The notes beneath the pieces were generated by a model that was given only the letters and a program-made list of their open reading frames with translations, did no database searches and was not told where the DNA came from. The translations under genes were made by a program, and so were the position numbers. Positions 25,399-36,578 of a DNA stretch of 64,000 nt are shown here, in pieces; the stretch's first letter is position 1, and every line of letters starts with the position of its first letter. This stretch comes from Ehretia macrophylla (lineage: Eukaryota > Streptophyta > Magnoliopsida > Boraginales > Ehretiaceae): contig CM075768.1 in assembly GCA_037974665.1 (NCBI GenBank), forward strand, positions 67,173,816-67,237,815, in the 5' to 3' direction.

Positions 25399-25550
25399 CT
25401 TTTCAATTTTTTTTGCCCTGGTTAAGGTTGCCAAGATACTTAATCCACCAAATCTCAATTACCGAATCCCACGGAACATTGGGCAAGACAACTTCGCTTC
25501 ACGTAGAGGCCGGGCCAGCAAACCGAGGGCATAGGGTTTTTGACCTGGTA

Positions 25551-25555
25551 TCCGT
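25551..25555 (+). repeat. Left target site duplication TCCGT
   Basis: TCCGT directly before TGTGAGGCCC, repeated at 36054-36058 after the element. The uninterrupted spacer reads GTCTCCGTCGCTCC here, so the target was spacer DNA. Confidence 0.95.
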
Positions 25556-25572
25556 TGTGAGGCCCGACCCCG

Positions 25573-25980
25573 AATAATGTGTCTTACCTCAATTTACGTG
25601 CCACAGACCCTTAATTATATGACCGACCTTGGATTACGTGTCCTATCTTGGTTTTCGTGCATACCTCGTCGTACGTGCCTTGACCTAGAATAGTGTGCCC
25701 TAATCCCCGACTCACGTGCGGTACCTAGAAATACGTGCCCTGACCTCGATATACGTGTGTTATCTCGTTTTGTGTGCCCTAACCTTGAACTGCATACCTT
25801 AACCTAGGTTTAAGAGTCGTACCTTGATTTGTGTGCATTACATTGAATTACGTGCCTTGCATTGGTTTACGTGCATTCATATAGGGTTACGTGCGTTTAC
25901 TTGAAAAACGTGCGTTCGTCTCGTAGTTCGTGTCCTACCTCGAAGTGCGTGCCCTAAACCTAGGAAAGCGTGTCATCACG
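25573..25980 (+). repeat. Degenerate ~19-bp ACGTG minisatellite in the 5' LTR
   Basis: Some 20 imperfect repeats of a motif like TTACGTGCCxTACCTCGA, with ACGTG, GCGTG or TGTG cores every 17-21 bp. The 3' LTR has the same array at about 32288-32695. The shorter version in the 48567 element (48584-48775) has fewer repeats. ACGTG is the core of plant G-box/ABRE sites, so an enhancer role is possible but is inference. Confidence 0.65.
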
Positions 25981-26823
25981 CTAATCAAGAAATCATCTTA
26001 CACGAAGCACTAGACTATTAAACAATCCTACAAAATCCACTAACAATATAATAATCCAAATTCATTTCACTAGAAGACAAAAATGCACCAAAAACAAAAC
26101 ATTCTTTATTCTTTTTGCTTTATTCTTTTTGCACTTCAAAATACAATTAGAATAATGCTTAAGATGACACAATTTCAGCCAATTCAATAGCTTTGACCGA
26201 CCACTAGGAGCATTGTTTAGCAATTGTATATTTTATTCATAATCTTAGTCAAACACTTAGCATAAGCCATTAAAATAATTGCTCAATTTCCCTCAATTTC
26301 TCACCATAACCGACCAGCCTTTGTATATTCCAAGCACATAGAATATAATAATGCTCAAAACAAACAAAATTCAGGTTGTAACATTGCTTTGGCCGACCAT
26401 GTGATGCAAATTAACAAGCTTGCATAGTTTAAAATATTCCTAGACAAGCCTATGACAAAATGAATAAAAAAATGAATCAAAACATACCTACCATGCTCCA
26501 CTTTCTCGGTCAAAACACTCCAAGCATCTTCACATTCCAATAATGCACAATGACTAAGGAATTTTCAGAAATTGTAGAGCTCTTGGCCGACACATGCAAT
26601 TAAAAACATCACCAAAGCATCTTTAACTTTATCTTTGCTTGCAAACCTTCTATCAAGCTTCCATCTCCTCTCTCTCTCGACCTTAGTATTTTCATAGGCT
26701 CCCAAGTCTGAAAAATTTCTCCCCATAACACACAAGCATCTTCCAAAGCAAAGGAAAGCAAGAAAGAAGCTTCGTTGGTGCATTTTCAAGAACATTCTGC
26801 ATCTACCTGGTTGTTTTGATAAG

Positions 26824-28641
26824 GTGAGGGTTCAAAACTTTTGGAAAACTCTTTAAAACTTCACATGCATGACCATGAATGTGTGTATTTGCTTCTGTGC
26901 TTGAGCTATGTAGTCGTTCATGAGTTTAAACAACCATGCATGGCAATAACTTGGCTTGAAAATGATACTAGACAAAGTCGAAATTTGAGACTGCTTCTGA
27001 CCCGTCTGTTCGAGGCAATTTTTGGTTAAGCAAATGATGTTGAAATTGCGTGAAAATCCCTAAGTAACTAGTTTGGCCAATTTTGAACATTTTTTGCACA
27101 AATACGCAAAGTCAAATTTTGGCTCTAAGGCCCTCAAAATGGCAAAATCACGTAATATAGCTAAATCTGGAAAGTTTCGAGAAAAAGGAAGCAGTTTGGC
27201 AGATTTACTGCCCGTGTGGAACGAGATGATTTGGACATAGGAAACAAAATCTAAAATAAGTGAAAATTTTTATAGTAATATATTTTTGATGTGTGTACAT
27301 TTTTGCCAGAAATAGGCTTAGGCTAAAAATGAACCTAAGGACCTCAAAATCATGCAATATCGAAGGATAGGCAAATCTGGACAGTTTTGAGCAGTTCCAC
27401 CATTTTGGCTATAACTAACGATCCAGAACTCCAATTGATGCAAGGTTTGTTTCTGATTTTAGTTAACTTCTTAATCTTTAATTTGATATATTATTCACTG
27501 AATTTGGAGTTCATTTGCCTGCCCAGTTGATTGTGAGAAAACAGCTTATTGCAGTTAGGGTTTCAATTGACTATGTGCTTGGGAAAAACTTGTTGAACCT
27601 CTTTTGTGGTACTAATTACTTGGAATGGTAGTATTGGAATATTGTGTGGACTGTATTGAATGTTGAGGATGTTGAATGAGACGATGCATGACTTTGGAAT
27701 GATGATTGAGTTGATTTAGGGTTTTGATCGCATGATTTTGCATGAAAAGCGAACCCTAATGACTAGGTACTCTTGTTAATTGTTAACCGGAGGTTATTGT
27801 GTGGAAAATGTACGTTGCGTGGGCTGCCCGTAAAATGTTTTATAGTTCCAAATGTGAGTAGGCCATTGCATGTTGACAAATAAGCTTTTCTTGCACCCAA
27901 ACCCCTTTGATATCCTCGCCTGTTGCATAAACTTATCACTTGATCCCGTGAGCTTCTTAATGAGTTATATGGCCTGTTTTACATGTGTTACATGGCTGCC
28001 CGTTTAATTTCCATATAACTCTATATGCCTTTCAAGTGAAAATTCCTGTTTTATCGTGCCCTGCTTGTTTATCTGTCAATGTGCAATCTTATGACTCTTC
28101 GGAGGCGACCTACTTTGTTGTCCTCCTTCTGTGATATATATTACCTGTCATAAATGTGCATTGCATACAAGGTTGCAACCTTTCCTGTTGGCATGGTAGT
28201 GATCACGTACGCCGGGCGGCATCGGGCTTGCCGGTGATACCGTGACCACCATGGTCCCATTCCCTCTCTCGCTTGGGGGCTAGACTTCCTCGGAGAGTTG
28301 GGTCGTAGGATTTTGGGGTACATCCGGAGTACCCCCACCTGGTGTGTTTGGGGGATGATTTGAAGTCGGCCGCAACAATTGATCCTGGATCTGATCTGAG
28401 AGCAAAAGCTCACCGTATCCTTTCATTATATGTATAAGTACTCCCGCTTGGATCCTAGAGAACCTCGGGGAGGAAAGACTGGTATTCCTGTTTCTGTATT
28501 TGTATTTCTGTACTTGTACTTCTGTTGTATTCATGTTTGAAAAAGGGATTTTCATAAGTTTAACCGGAAAATGAGTTTCAAACTTAATTCTCGTTCCCCC
28601 TCGCTGAGTTCATAAGGACTCACCCTCTTTTATCATTTCAG
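26824..28641 (+). other. Intron-like segment inside the 5' LTR
   Basis: Begins at a strong donor-like site (AAG/GTGAGG) and ends at TCATTTCAG. The same flanks occur in all four family B LTRs (33539-35356, 49627-51407, 57977-59756) and in the family A solo LTR (39763-40957). Splicing is inferred from the conserved flanks only. Confidence 0.35.
28605..28622 (+). other. LTR stem-loop TGAGT/ACTCA
   Basis: A 5-bp stem with an 8-nt loop, preceded by CCCTCGC and followed by CCCTCTTTTATCATTTCAG. It is the family B equivalent of the family A stems at 1219-1238 and 40912-40936, with different stem sequence. Confidence 0.6.
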
Positions 28642-28703
28642 GTGAAGAAGAACAGGTACAGGAACATGAGGATAATGTACCTAATGATGAACCCCTGGAG
28701 TGA
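28642..28703 (+). other. Acidic short open frame in the family B LTR
   Basis: After the acceptor-like CAG, about 20 codons read EEEQVQEHEDNV... and end in TGA. The 3' LTR (35357-35418) is identical, and the 48567 element's 5' LTR (51408-51469) keeps the frame open despite about 10 substitutions. Confidence 0.35.
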
Positions 28704-29349
28704 TTGCCTGTTATTGTTGTTTTGCATGAACGTGACTACTTGTGTATTTTGTGCTGCTTGAAGACTATTTATCTTATGTTGCTTGTTGTTGCTAATGTAA
28801 AAGACCCCTGTTGTAATTTGGGGTCTAATTTTGGTTTGTACTTATATTAAGTATACTGATACTAGACATACTATGATCGTTTTTGCTTTTATTATCACTA
28901 GTATCTATCATAGGTTATGATGCTTAGTTAAGGAATAGGCAAATGAACTTATCCAATCTCAACAGGTACTCGCTAATAAGCTATGATCACTAGGTATATT
29001 TTGAAACGAGGATAAATGGATAAACGAGACATAGTATCATGCTAGGTTATAAATCAAAAGGGACGTCGAAATAACCAATAAGCAATTCAATTGATGATTA
29101 AATAGTAAAATTCTAGTCGGGAATGAACTTGAATTGAAAGTTCTGAGGCTGTTAGAAAATTTAGGTCAAAACAAAGAGCCCAATTACAGCCGTTATGCTG
29201 CCGGATTTCTGGAAAAATTTGGAGTCTAGAATAAAACGTTAAGTGTTAAACCACCTAGAATGATTAAGAATGTGAAAGGACTTGAATGCTTAGATCACAC
29301 CCTAGTCTAACCTTTATAGGCCGGGTTGGGGCGTGACACCTTAGAAGAA

Positions 29350-29361
29350 TGGTATCAGAGC
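29350..29361 (+). promoter_or_regulatory. Primer-binding site (tRNA-iMet type)
   Basis: TGGTATCAGAGC, 11 nt after the 5' LTR end, is the standard plant initiator-methionine tRNA complement used for minus-strand priming. Confidence 0.92.
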
Positions 29362-32257
29362 TTAGTTTACTAACTAGGCGTTAGTCGGGTTCAACTCTCG
29401 GACCATGGGTAGCAGCCCTAAGGTAATTATGATGTCTTGTTTATATGTGTTAATGTGTGCTAATGTGCTTTAATTGCTTTGAGAATTGAATACTATGTGC
29501 CTTTGTGGACTATATGTATTATGTGTCATGCACACCGACACGTTAGTGCCCTCAATAATGCATGCATGCTTTTATACTCCTTTCTTGATACATGTGCATG
29601 TTATATAACCATGAATGACTGTTTATATGCATAGATAGTTAGGATTAGAACTTTCAGGGAAGTGAATTCATGCAGGAAGAACGAAAAGTCTCGATTAGAG
29701 ATTTCTGGCATCTTCACAGGTACTCGATGGATAGTAGGTATTATTGGATATGCATATGTATAAAATGCGTAGCACGAGTATAATTGTTAAGGTAAAGTTT
29801 CTTCTTATTATTATTATTATTAATTTTTTTTTTTGGAATACCTATACCTGTTATTAAGTTGTCAATTTTATAGCTATGAAGTTATTGTTTCCATTAAACC
29901 GTTCTTCTTATTGTGGTTCAAGTATAAAGTTTGAAGACACACTACTTCCTTAGATATAAGGGTATACTATTAAATATGTAGAGTAGTATATATTCTCATG
30001 TGTTGATAGTGGAAGTTGACTTGGAGGTTTCTTTGAATCCATTTCTCACATCTTAAAATTGGCTTGATAGGCTATCTAAGAAGTTGGCAAAATGCTCGTA
30101 CGATCGAATCCTTACTTGATTGGAATTAAGCATTGATGAATTTGATATGGTGTGTACTAGCGAGTTTTAAGTTCACTAAATGTTGAGATCATAACCTAGA
30201 AATTAAAAGATGAATTCGTGGAAGTTGACGATAGTTACTTTTAGGGGTTAGATTATTGAGACATGGATAGTGTATTTGAGTGACTTAGCAATGGATAACC
30301 TCAAGACATGTAGGCAACTCTGGAGACTAAGTTTAACCAGGTTGATGAATCTTTAGTATAACAAGATATAAGGATGTTGGAATCGAGGAATTTACGTAGC
30401 TAGAACTCGTGTTCGGAAAATTACACCTAAAATGTTAGGTCGGATAGAAGTTTAAGGAATTGAATTATGCATTAAATGACTAACGTTACTAAAGGTCCTA
30501 AGTTGGATATTTATGATATTAAGAAACACGGTATTAGTTTGGTGTCCCTCGAACTTAGTTGTAAATATGCAAGTAAGTCATTCTAAGCTCTCGTTATTTG
30601 GATATCCTAGAGGATATTAGGAAGCATATATCCCTAAGTAACACCGATGGACCTATTATATAAACCATGGAAATGATATTAAACATCTGGTTGCCAAGTG
30701 GAGTTGTTAGGGTATGATTTGAAATCCTAAATAGCTAATAGTGAGTATGCATGATGATTCATGGTGAACCCTAGGACCTAAGGTCGATGAGTCGTGATGA
30801 TTTTAGCTAGTTGAACATGTAAACGAAGAAAGTAAGATAGAGATGAATCAGAGTCATGATGACCCAAGGGACTATTGTTAGACCACCGTATCTATGTGCA
30901 CCATTTTACTTCTAGAAACTAGCTATTGGAGACTTCGAATTGTGGTCATCGAATAAGAGGGGTGAATTTTGTAGTGATAGTTAAATAAGTAATTGATTAC
31001 TTTTGAAGATCTATTAGGTTATATTGAAGAATGCCTAGTGGTCATAATTCTTATGTTGACACGGCCTTGAAGTTATTTTGTGTAACAAGCTACTTGGATT
31101 AGTATGGTAAGTGTCTTATGAGCTAGATCATTTCGGTACCCATTTATAGTCCTAGGATTGTTGTTGTACGACCGGTAACCTGGTAGAGCATTGATATCAC
31201 TTACATGGCGATGAACCCAGCTTAGTAACATTAATGTCGAAGGTATATTGGCGGGCATTAAGTATTCGAAGGAATGACTAGGTCGCTAAATGGGTAGGAC
31301 CATTGTCTTCTTAAGTATGACGTAACCTTGGATTGAGGTGAGTGGAATTTATTTGAGGTTGAAACTAATCGCCTTAGGAGTTTTGGATAAGATTAAAAGA
31401 AAATTCTGAAGTTTCGTGACTTGAAGATAGAGATTCGAATAAGGAAATAAATTGTGGATCACAAGCTGATGAATTTTACTTGTAAGAGTTGAACTAGTGC
31501 TACATGATTAGTTACTCATGCAATTTCAATGGCAATTTGTTGGTGGTACTTAATAAACCTTAGAGTTTGAGTTTCATGAACCTCAACAGTCTTTCTCCTT
31601 GATTTCGGGCATGAAGGTTAACGAAGCTGGGAAAGGATGTTAGTGAATAAGAGCCTATGATCGGGAGACTAGTCATTAGAAAATTTGCTAATCTAATGTA
31701 CCTGCGAGATAAAAAGGGCTATAATACCATCGATAGATGACGATTTGAGATGGATCAGTTTGTTTGGAGAGTTTTTCCTGAAAATAGAGTCGTATTGTGG
31801 AAACGATCCATAACACGTGTATGTCCTAGGTGTTAACAATTTTGAAGCTAGTTGATAGAATATGTAAATCTGATATAGATCTATCATCTTGAAATTAGCG
31901 TATGTCACCCTAGGATCATGGAATTATAGTGATATTCCTTTTGAGGTATGAATGCGAGATTGACACAACATGAGTCATGATTTTGGAGTTACAGTTCTAT
32001 TGTTAGAATACCGATGCAACTTTGATGACTATGTTTGAAGACTCTAACCTTAGTTAATGAACTTGACCTTAATATCAAATGAAGAATAGAGTCGTTCAAA
32101 GAAAAGAACTATAAATGTAGAGGTCACACTGAACTGAAAGATTGGAGAAACATAGGAAGTGAATTGGTGGTGGTAACAGATCGCCAGACACGGGATGAAC
32201 CGGAGTAGAAAGAATCACCTCAATAGGCAAGAATGAATTTCGGGACGAAATTGTTTT

Positions 32258-32270
32258 AAGGAGGGGAGGA
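32258..32270 (+). promoter_or_regulatory. Polypurine tract
   Basis: AAGGAGGGGAGGA directly precedes the 3' LTR start TGTGAGGCCC; it primes plus-strand synthesis. Confidence 0.92.
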
Positions 32271-35200
32271 TGTGAGGCCCGACCCCGAATAATGTGCCTT
32301 ACCTCGATTTGCGTGCCACAGACCCTTAATTATATGACTGACCTTGGATTACGTGTCCTATCTTGGTTTTCGTGCATACCTCGTCGTACGTGCCTTGACC
32401 TAGAATAGTGTGCCCTAATCCCCGACTCACGTGCGGTACCTAGAAATACGTGCCCTGACCTCGATATACGTGTGTTATCTCGTTTTGTGTGCCCTAACCT
32501 TGAACTGCGTACCTTAACCTAGGTTTAAGAGTCGTACCTTGATTTGTGTGCATTACATTGAATTACGTGCCTTGCATTGGTTTACGTGCATTCATATAGG
32601 GTTACGTGCGTTTACTTGAAAAACGTGCGTTCGTCTCGTAGTTCGTGTCCTACCTCGAAGTGCGTGCCCTAAACCTAGGAAAGCGTGTCATCACGCTAAT
32701 CAAGAAATCATCTTACACGAAGCACTAGACTATTAAACAATCCTACAAAATCCACTAACAATATAATAATCCAAATTCATTTCACTAGAAGACAAAAATG
32801 CACCAAAAACAAAACATTCTTTATTCTTTTTGCTTTATTCTTTTTGCACTTCAAAATACAATTAGAATAATGCTTAAGATGACACAATTTCAGCCAATTC
32901 AATAGCTTTGACCGACCACTAGGAGCATTGTTTAGCAATTGTATATTTTATTCATAATCTTAGTCAAACACTTAGCATAAGCCATTAAAATAATTGCTCA
33001 ATTCCCCTCAATTTCTCACCATAACCGACCAGCCTTTGTATATTCCAAGCACATAGAATATAATAATGCTCAAAACAAACAAAATTCAGATTGTAACATT
33101 GCTTTGGCCGACCATGTGATGCAAATTAACAAGCTTGCATAGTTTAAAATATTCCTAGACAAGCCTATGACAAAATGAATAAAAAAATGAATCAAAACAT
33201 ACCTACCATGCTCCACTTTCTCGGTCAAAACACTCCAAGCATCTTCACATTCCAATAATGCACAATGACTAAGGAATTTTCAGAAATTGTAGAGCTCTTG
33301 GCCGACACATGCAATTAAAAACATCACCAAAGCATCTTTAACTTTATCTTTGCTTGCAAACCTTCTATCAAGCTTCCATCTCCTCTCTCTCTCGACCTTA
33401 GTATTTTCATAGGCTCCCAAGTCTGAAAAATTTCTCCCCATAACACACAAGCATCTTCCAAAGCAAAGGAAAGCAAGAAAGAAGCTTCGTTGGTGCATTT
33501 TCAAGAACATTCTGCATCTACCTGGTTGTTTTGATAAGGTGAGGGTTCAAAACTTTTGGAAAACTCTTTAAAACTTCACATGCATGACCATGAATGTGTG
33601 TATTTGCTTCTGTGCTTGAGCTATGTAGTCGTTCATGAGTTTAAAAAACCATGCATGGCAATAACTTGGCTTGAAAATGATACTAGACAAAGTCGAAATT
33701 TGAGACTGCTTCTGACCCGTCTGTTCGAGGCAATTTTTGGTTAAGCAAATGATGTTGAAATTGCGTGAAAATCCCGAGGTAACTAGTTTGGCCAATTTTG
33801 AACATTTTTCGCACAAATACGCAAAGTCAAATTTTGGCTCTAAGGCCCTCAAAATGGCAAATTCACGTAATATAGCTAAATCTGGAAAGTTTCGAGAAAA
33901 AGGAAGCAGTTTGGCAGATTTACTGCCCGTGTGGAACGAGATGATTTTGACATAGCAAACGACATCCCAAATGCGTGAAAATTTGTGTAGTGATATATTT
34001 TTGAGTTGTGGACATTTTTGCCAGAAATAGGCTTAGGCTAAAAATGAACCTAAGGACCTCAAAATCATGCAATATCGAAGGATAGGCAAATCTGGACAGT
34101 TTTGAGCAGTTCCACCATTTTGGCTATAACTAACGATCCAGAACTCCAATTGATGCAAGGTTTGTTTCTGATTTTAGTTAACTTCTTAATCTTTAATTTG
34201 ATATATTATTCACTGAATTTGGAGTTCATTTGCTTGCCCAGTTGATTGTGAGAAAACAGCTTATTGCAGTTAGGGTTTCAATTGACTATGTGCTTGGGAA
34301 AAACTTGTTGAACCTCTTTTGTGGTACTAATTACTTGGAATGGTAGTATTGGAATATTTTGTGGACTGTATTGAATGTTGAGGATGTTGAATGAGACGAT
34401 GCATGACTTTGGAATGATGATTGAGTTGATTTAGGGTTTTGATCGCATGATTTTGCATGAAAAGCGAACCCTAATGACTAGGTACTCTTGTTAATTGTTA
34501 ACCGGGGGTTATTGTGTGGAAAATGTACGTTGCGTGGGCTGCCCGTAAAATGTTTTATAGTTCCAAATGTGAGTAGGCCATTGCATGTTGACAAATAAGC
34601 TTTTCTTGCACCCAAACCCCTTTGATATCCTCGCATGTTGCATAAACTTATCACTTGATCCCGTGAGCTTCTTAATGAGTTATATGGCCTGTTTTACATG
34701 TGTTACATGGCTGCCCGTTTAATTTCCATATAACTCTATATGCCTTTCAAGTGAAAATTCCTGTGTTATCGTGCCCTGCTTGTTTATCTGTCAATGTGCA
34801 ATCTTATAACTGCTCGGAGGCGACCTACTTTGTTGTCCTCCTTCTGTGATATATATTACCTGTCATAAATGTGCATTGCATACAAGGTTGCAACCTTTCC
34901 TGTTGGCATGGTAGTGATCACGTACGCCGGGCGGCATCGGGCTTGCCGGTGATACCGTGACCACCATGGTCCCATTCCCTCTCTCGCTTGGGGGCTAGAC
35001 TTCCTCGGAGAGTTGGGTCGTAGGATTTTGGGGTACATCCGGAGTACCCCCACCTGGTGTGTTTGGGGGATGATTTGAAGTCGGCCGCAACAATTGATCC
35101 TGGATCTGATCTGAGAGCAAAAGCTCACCGTATCCTTTCATTATATGTATAAGTACTCCCGCTTGGATCCTAGAGAACCTCGGGGAGGAAAGACTGGTAT

Positions 35201-36053
35201 TCCTGTTTCTGTATTTGTATTTCTGTACTTGTACTTCTGTTGTATTCATGTTTGAAAAAGGTATTTTCAGAAGTTTAACCGGAAAATGAGTTTCAAACTT
35301 AATTCTCGTTCCCCCTCGCTGAGTTCATAAGGACTCACCCTCTTTTATCATTTCAGGTGAAGAAGAACAGGTACAGGAACATGAGGATAATGTACCTAAT
35401 GATGAACCCCTGGAGTGATTGCCTGTTATTGTTGTTTTGCATGAACGTGACTACTTGTGTATTTTGTGCTGCTTGAAGACTATTTATCTTATGTTGCTTG
35501 TTGTTGCTAATGTAAAAGACCCCCGTTGTAATTTGGGGTCTAATTTTGGTTTGTACTTATATTAAGTATACTGATACTAGACATACTATGATCGTTTTTG
35601 CTTTTATTATCACTAGTATCTATCATAGGTTATGATGCTTAGTTAAGGAATAGGCAAATGAACTTATCCAATCTCAACAGGTACTCGCTAATAAGCTATG
35701 ATCACTAGGTATATTTTGAAACGAGGATAAATGGATAAACGAGACATAGTATCATGCTAGGTTATAAATCAAAAGGGACGTCGAAATAACCAATAAGCAA
35801 TTCAATTGATGATTAAATAGTAAAATTCTAGTCGGGAATGAACTTGAATTGAAAGTTCTGAGGCTGTTAGAAAATTTAGGTCAAAACAAAGAGCCCAATT
35901 ACAGCCGTTATGCTGCCGGATTTCTGGAAAAATTTGGAGTCTAGAATAAAACGTTAAGTGTTAAACCACCTAGAATGATTAAGAATGTGAAAGGACTTGA
36001 ATGCTTAGATCACACCCTAGTCTAACCTTTATAGGCCGGGTTGGGGCGTGACA
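32271..36053 (+). repeat. 3' LTR of the non-coding family B element
   Basis: 3,783 bp, the same length as the 5' LTR, with TGTGAGGCCC and GGGGCGTGACA ends. In the patch at about 33946-34009 it agrees with the 48567 element's LTRs, whereas the 5' LTR does not. Confidence 0.95.
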
Positions 36054-36058
36054 TCCGT
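36054..36058 (+). repeat. Right target site duplication TCCGT
   Basis: Matches 25551-25555. The 5S spacer continues as CGCTCCGATACCCATAAC. With the element and one TSD removed, the interrupted unit is 677 bp long. Confidence 0.95.
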
Positions 36059-36459
36059 CGCTCCGATACCCATAACTTTTGATCCCTAAGGAGTTACGCG
36101 GTGCACAGGATACTGTTGCAAAGCTTTATGAGAGCTCTACGACGGGGTCAGCCAGCATGCTGGCTGTGCCCCTTTTTGGAGCCCAAAATCGAACGTTTTC
36201 ATCAATTTCAGGCTACTTTCGTTATTTTGCTCTATTTTTCCGTCCCGGATTGTATGTCGTGAGCTGTTAAAAGGACGACAACCTGACTCGCGGGACATCA
36301 TAGGGCCCTAGAACATGTTGATATCACGTCTTGCGAGGATGCTGCGTTGTTGAAGCGGATGTGTTGTCGTTAAGCCCATTGGGCCTTTTGAATGAGCTAT
36401 CTCTCTAGGCTAGGACTGTGAACCGTTAACACATATAGGAATTGTGCCCTCATCATGAC

Positions 36460-36578
36460 GGGTGCGATCATACCAGCAGTAATGCACCGGATCCCAACAG
36501 AACACTGAAGTTAAACGTGCTTGGGCGAAAGTAGTACTAGGATGGGTGACCCCTTGGGAAGTCCTCGTGTTGCACCCC
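36460..36578 (+). rRNA. 5S rRNA copy 36
   Basis: 119 nt. Differences are C20G, T38A, T45A, C47T, G56A, G70A and C95T. C47T and G56A are shared with copy 35 on the other side of the insertion. Confidence 0.95.

Larger units (their letters stand above)
1775..25555 (+). repeat. 5S rDNA tandem array, segment 1 (35 genes)
   Basis: Tandem head-to-tail units of about 677 bp, each a 119-nt 5S gene plus a spacer of about 558 bp. Gene starts are 674-678 bp apart, with one 671-bp interval after copy 33. Variants below use an array consensus that runs from GGGTGCGATCATACC (nt 1-15) to TCGTGTTGCACCCC (nt 106-119). The spacer holds, in order: T-runs after the gene; the conserved CTCTATTACCGAATCCCACGG; the perfect hairpin AGCTCTC-T-GAGAGCT; a region near CGGATCGTACGTCGTGAGC; GCCCATTGGGCC with TGAATGGGCC; and a TATA-like CATATAGG before the next gene. 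No other RNA or protein gene was seen in the spacer. Segment 1 ends at the TSD (25551-25555) of the 25556 element. Confidence 0.97.
25556..29338 (+). repeat. 5' LTR of the non-coding family B element
   Basis: Runs from TGTGAGGCCCGACCCC to GGTTGGGGCGTGACA. Layout: a degenerate ACGTG minisatellite (about 25573-25980); an AT-rich part; a pyrimidine/purine-rich leader around 26650-26820; a donor-like AAG/GTGAGGG at 26824; stem-loops near 28212, 28315 and 28605; an acceptor-like TTTCAG ending at 28641; an acidic short frame; and an AGACCCC...GGGGTCT hairpin at 28802-28826. A patch at about 27231-27294 differs strongly from the 3' LTR. Confidence 0.95.
29339..32270 (+). other. Interior of the non-coding family B element
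   Basis: 2,932 bp without a recognisable gag, protease, RT, RNase H or integrase motif in any frame. The first ~110 bp (PBS, then TCAACTCTCGGACCATGGGT and AGCCCTAAGGTAATTA) and the last ~40 bp match the coding element at 48567. The middle (~29500-32220) is AT-rich, has stops in all frames, and shows no similarity I can see to that element's gag-pol. It may be captured host DNA or very decayed sequence. Confidence 0.8.
25556..36053 (+). mobile_element. Complete non-coding LTR retrotransposon, family B
   Basis: A 10,498-bp element with two LTRs of exactly 3,783 bp, TG...CA ends, 5-bp TSDs, an initiator-methionine-tRNA type primer-binding site and a polypurine tract. The 2,932-bp interior has no gag or pol frame; the longest open frames are about 60-70 codons on the minus strand. 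Its LTRs, PBS flank and 3' end (FRDEI-like reading of TTTCGGGACGAAATT before the PPT) match the gag-pol-bearing element at 48567-60459. It is best read as a non-autonomous (LARD-like) relative that used enzymes supplied in trans. The LTR pair shows roughly 40-50 differences by eye, about 18 of them in one short patch. Confidence 0.93.

Noticed and set aside
1775..25555. Dozens of 60-118 codon open frames on both strands of the 5S array, many with near-identical translations
   Set aside because: They recur once per 677-bp unit at fixed offsets in the 5S gene and spacer and vary freely in sequence. They are shadows of the tandem repeat, not genes.
26841..27029. A 62-codon frame starting MENSLKLHMHDHE, present in all four family B LTRs
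   Set aside because: The surrounding LTR nucleotides are just as conserved, so the open frame adds no evidence for coding. It also lies inside the intron-like segment.
31073..31908. Short minus-strand frames (61 and 71 codons) in the non-coding element's interior
   Set aside because: No start context, domain or homology is visible, and their length is expected by chance in AT-rich DNA.
34856..35249. Minus-strand frames of 84-94 codons in the family B LTRs (also 28141-28555)
   Set aside because: Antisense to the structured LTR island, duplicated only because the LTRs are duplicated, and without a recognisable domain.
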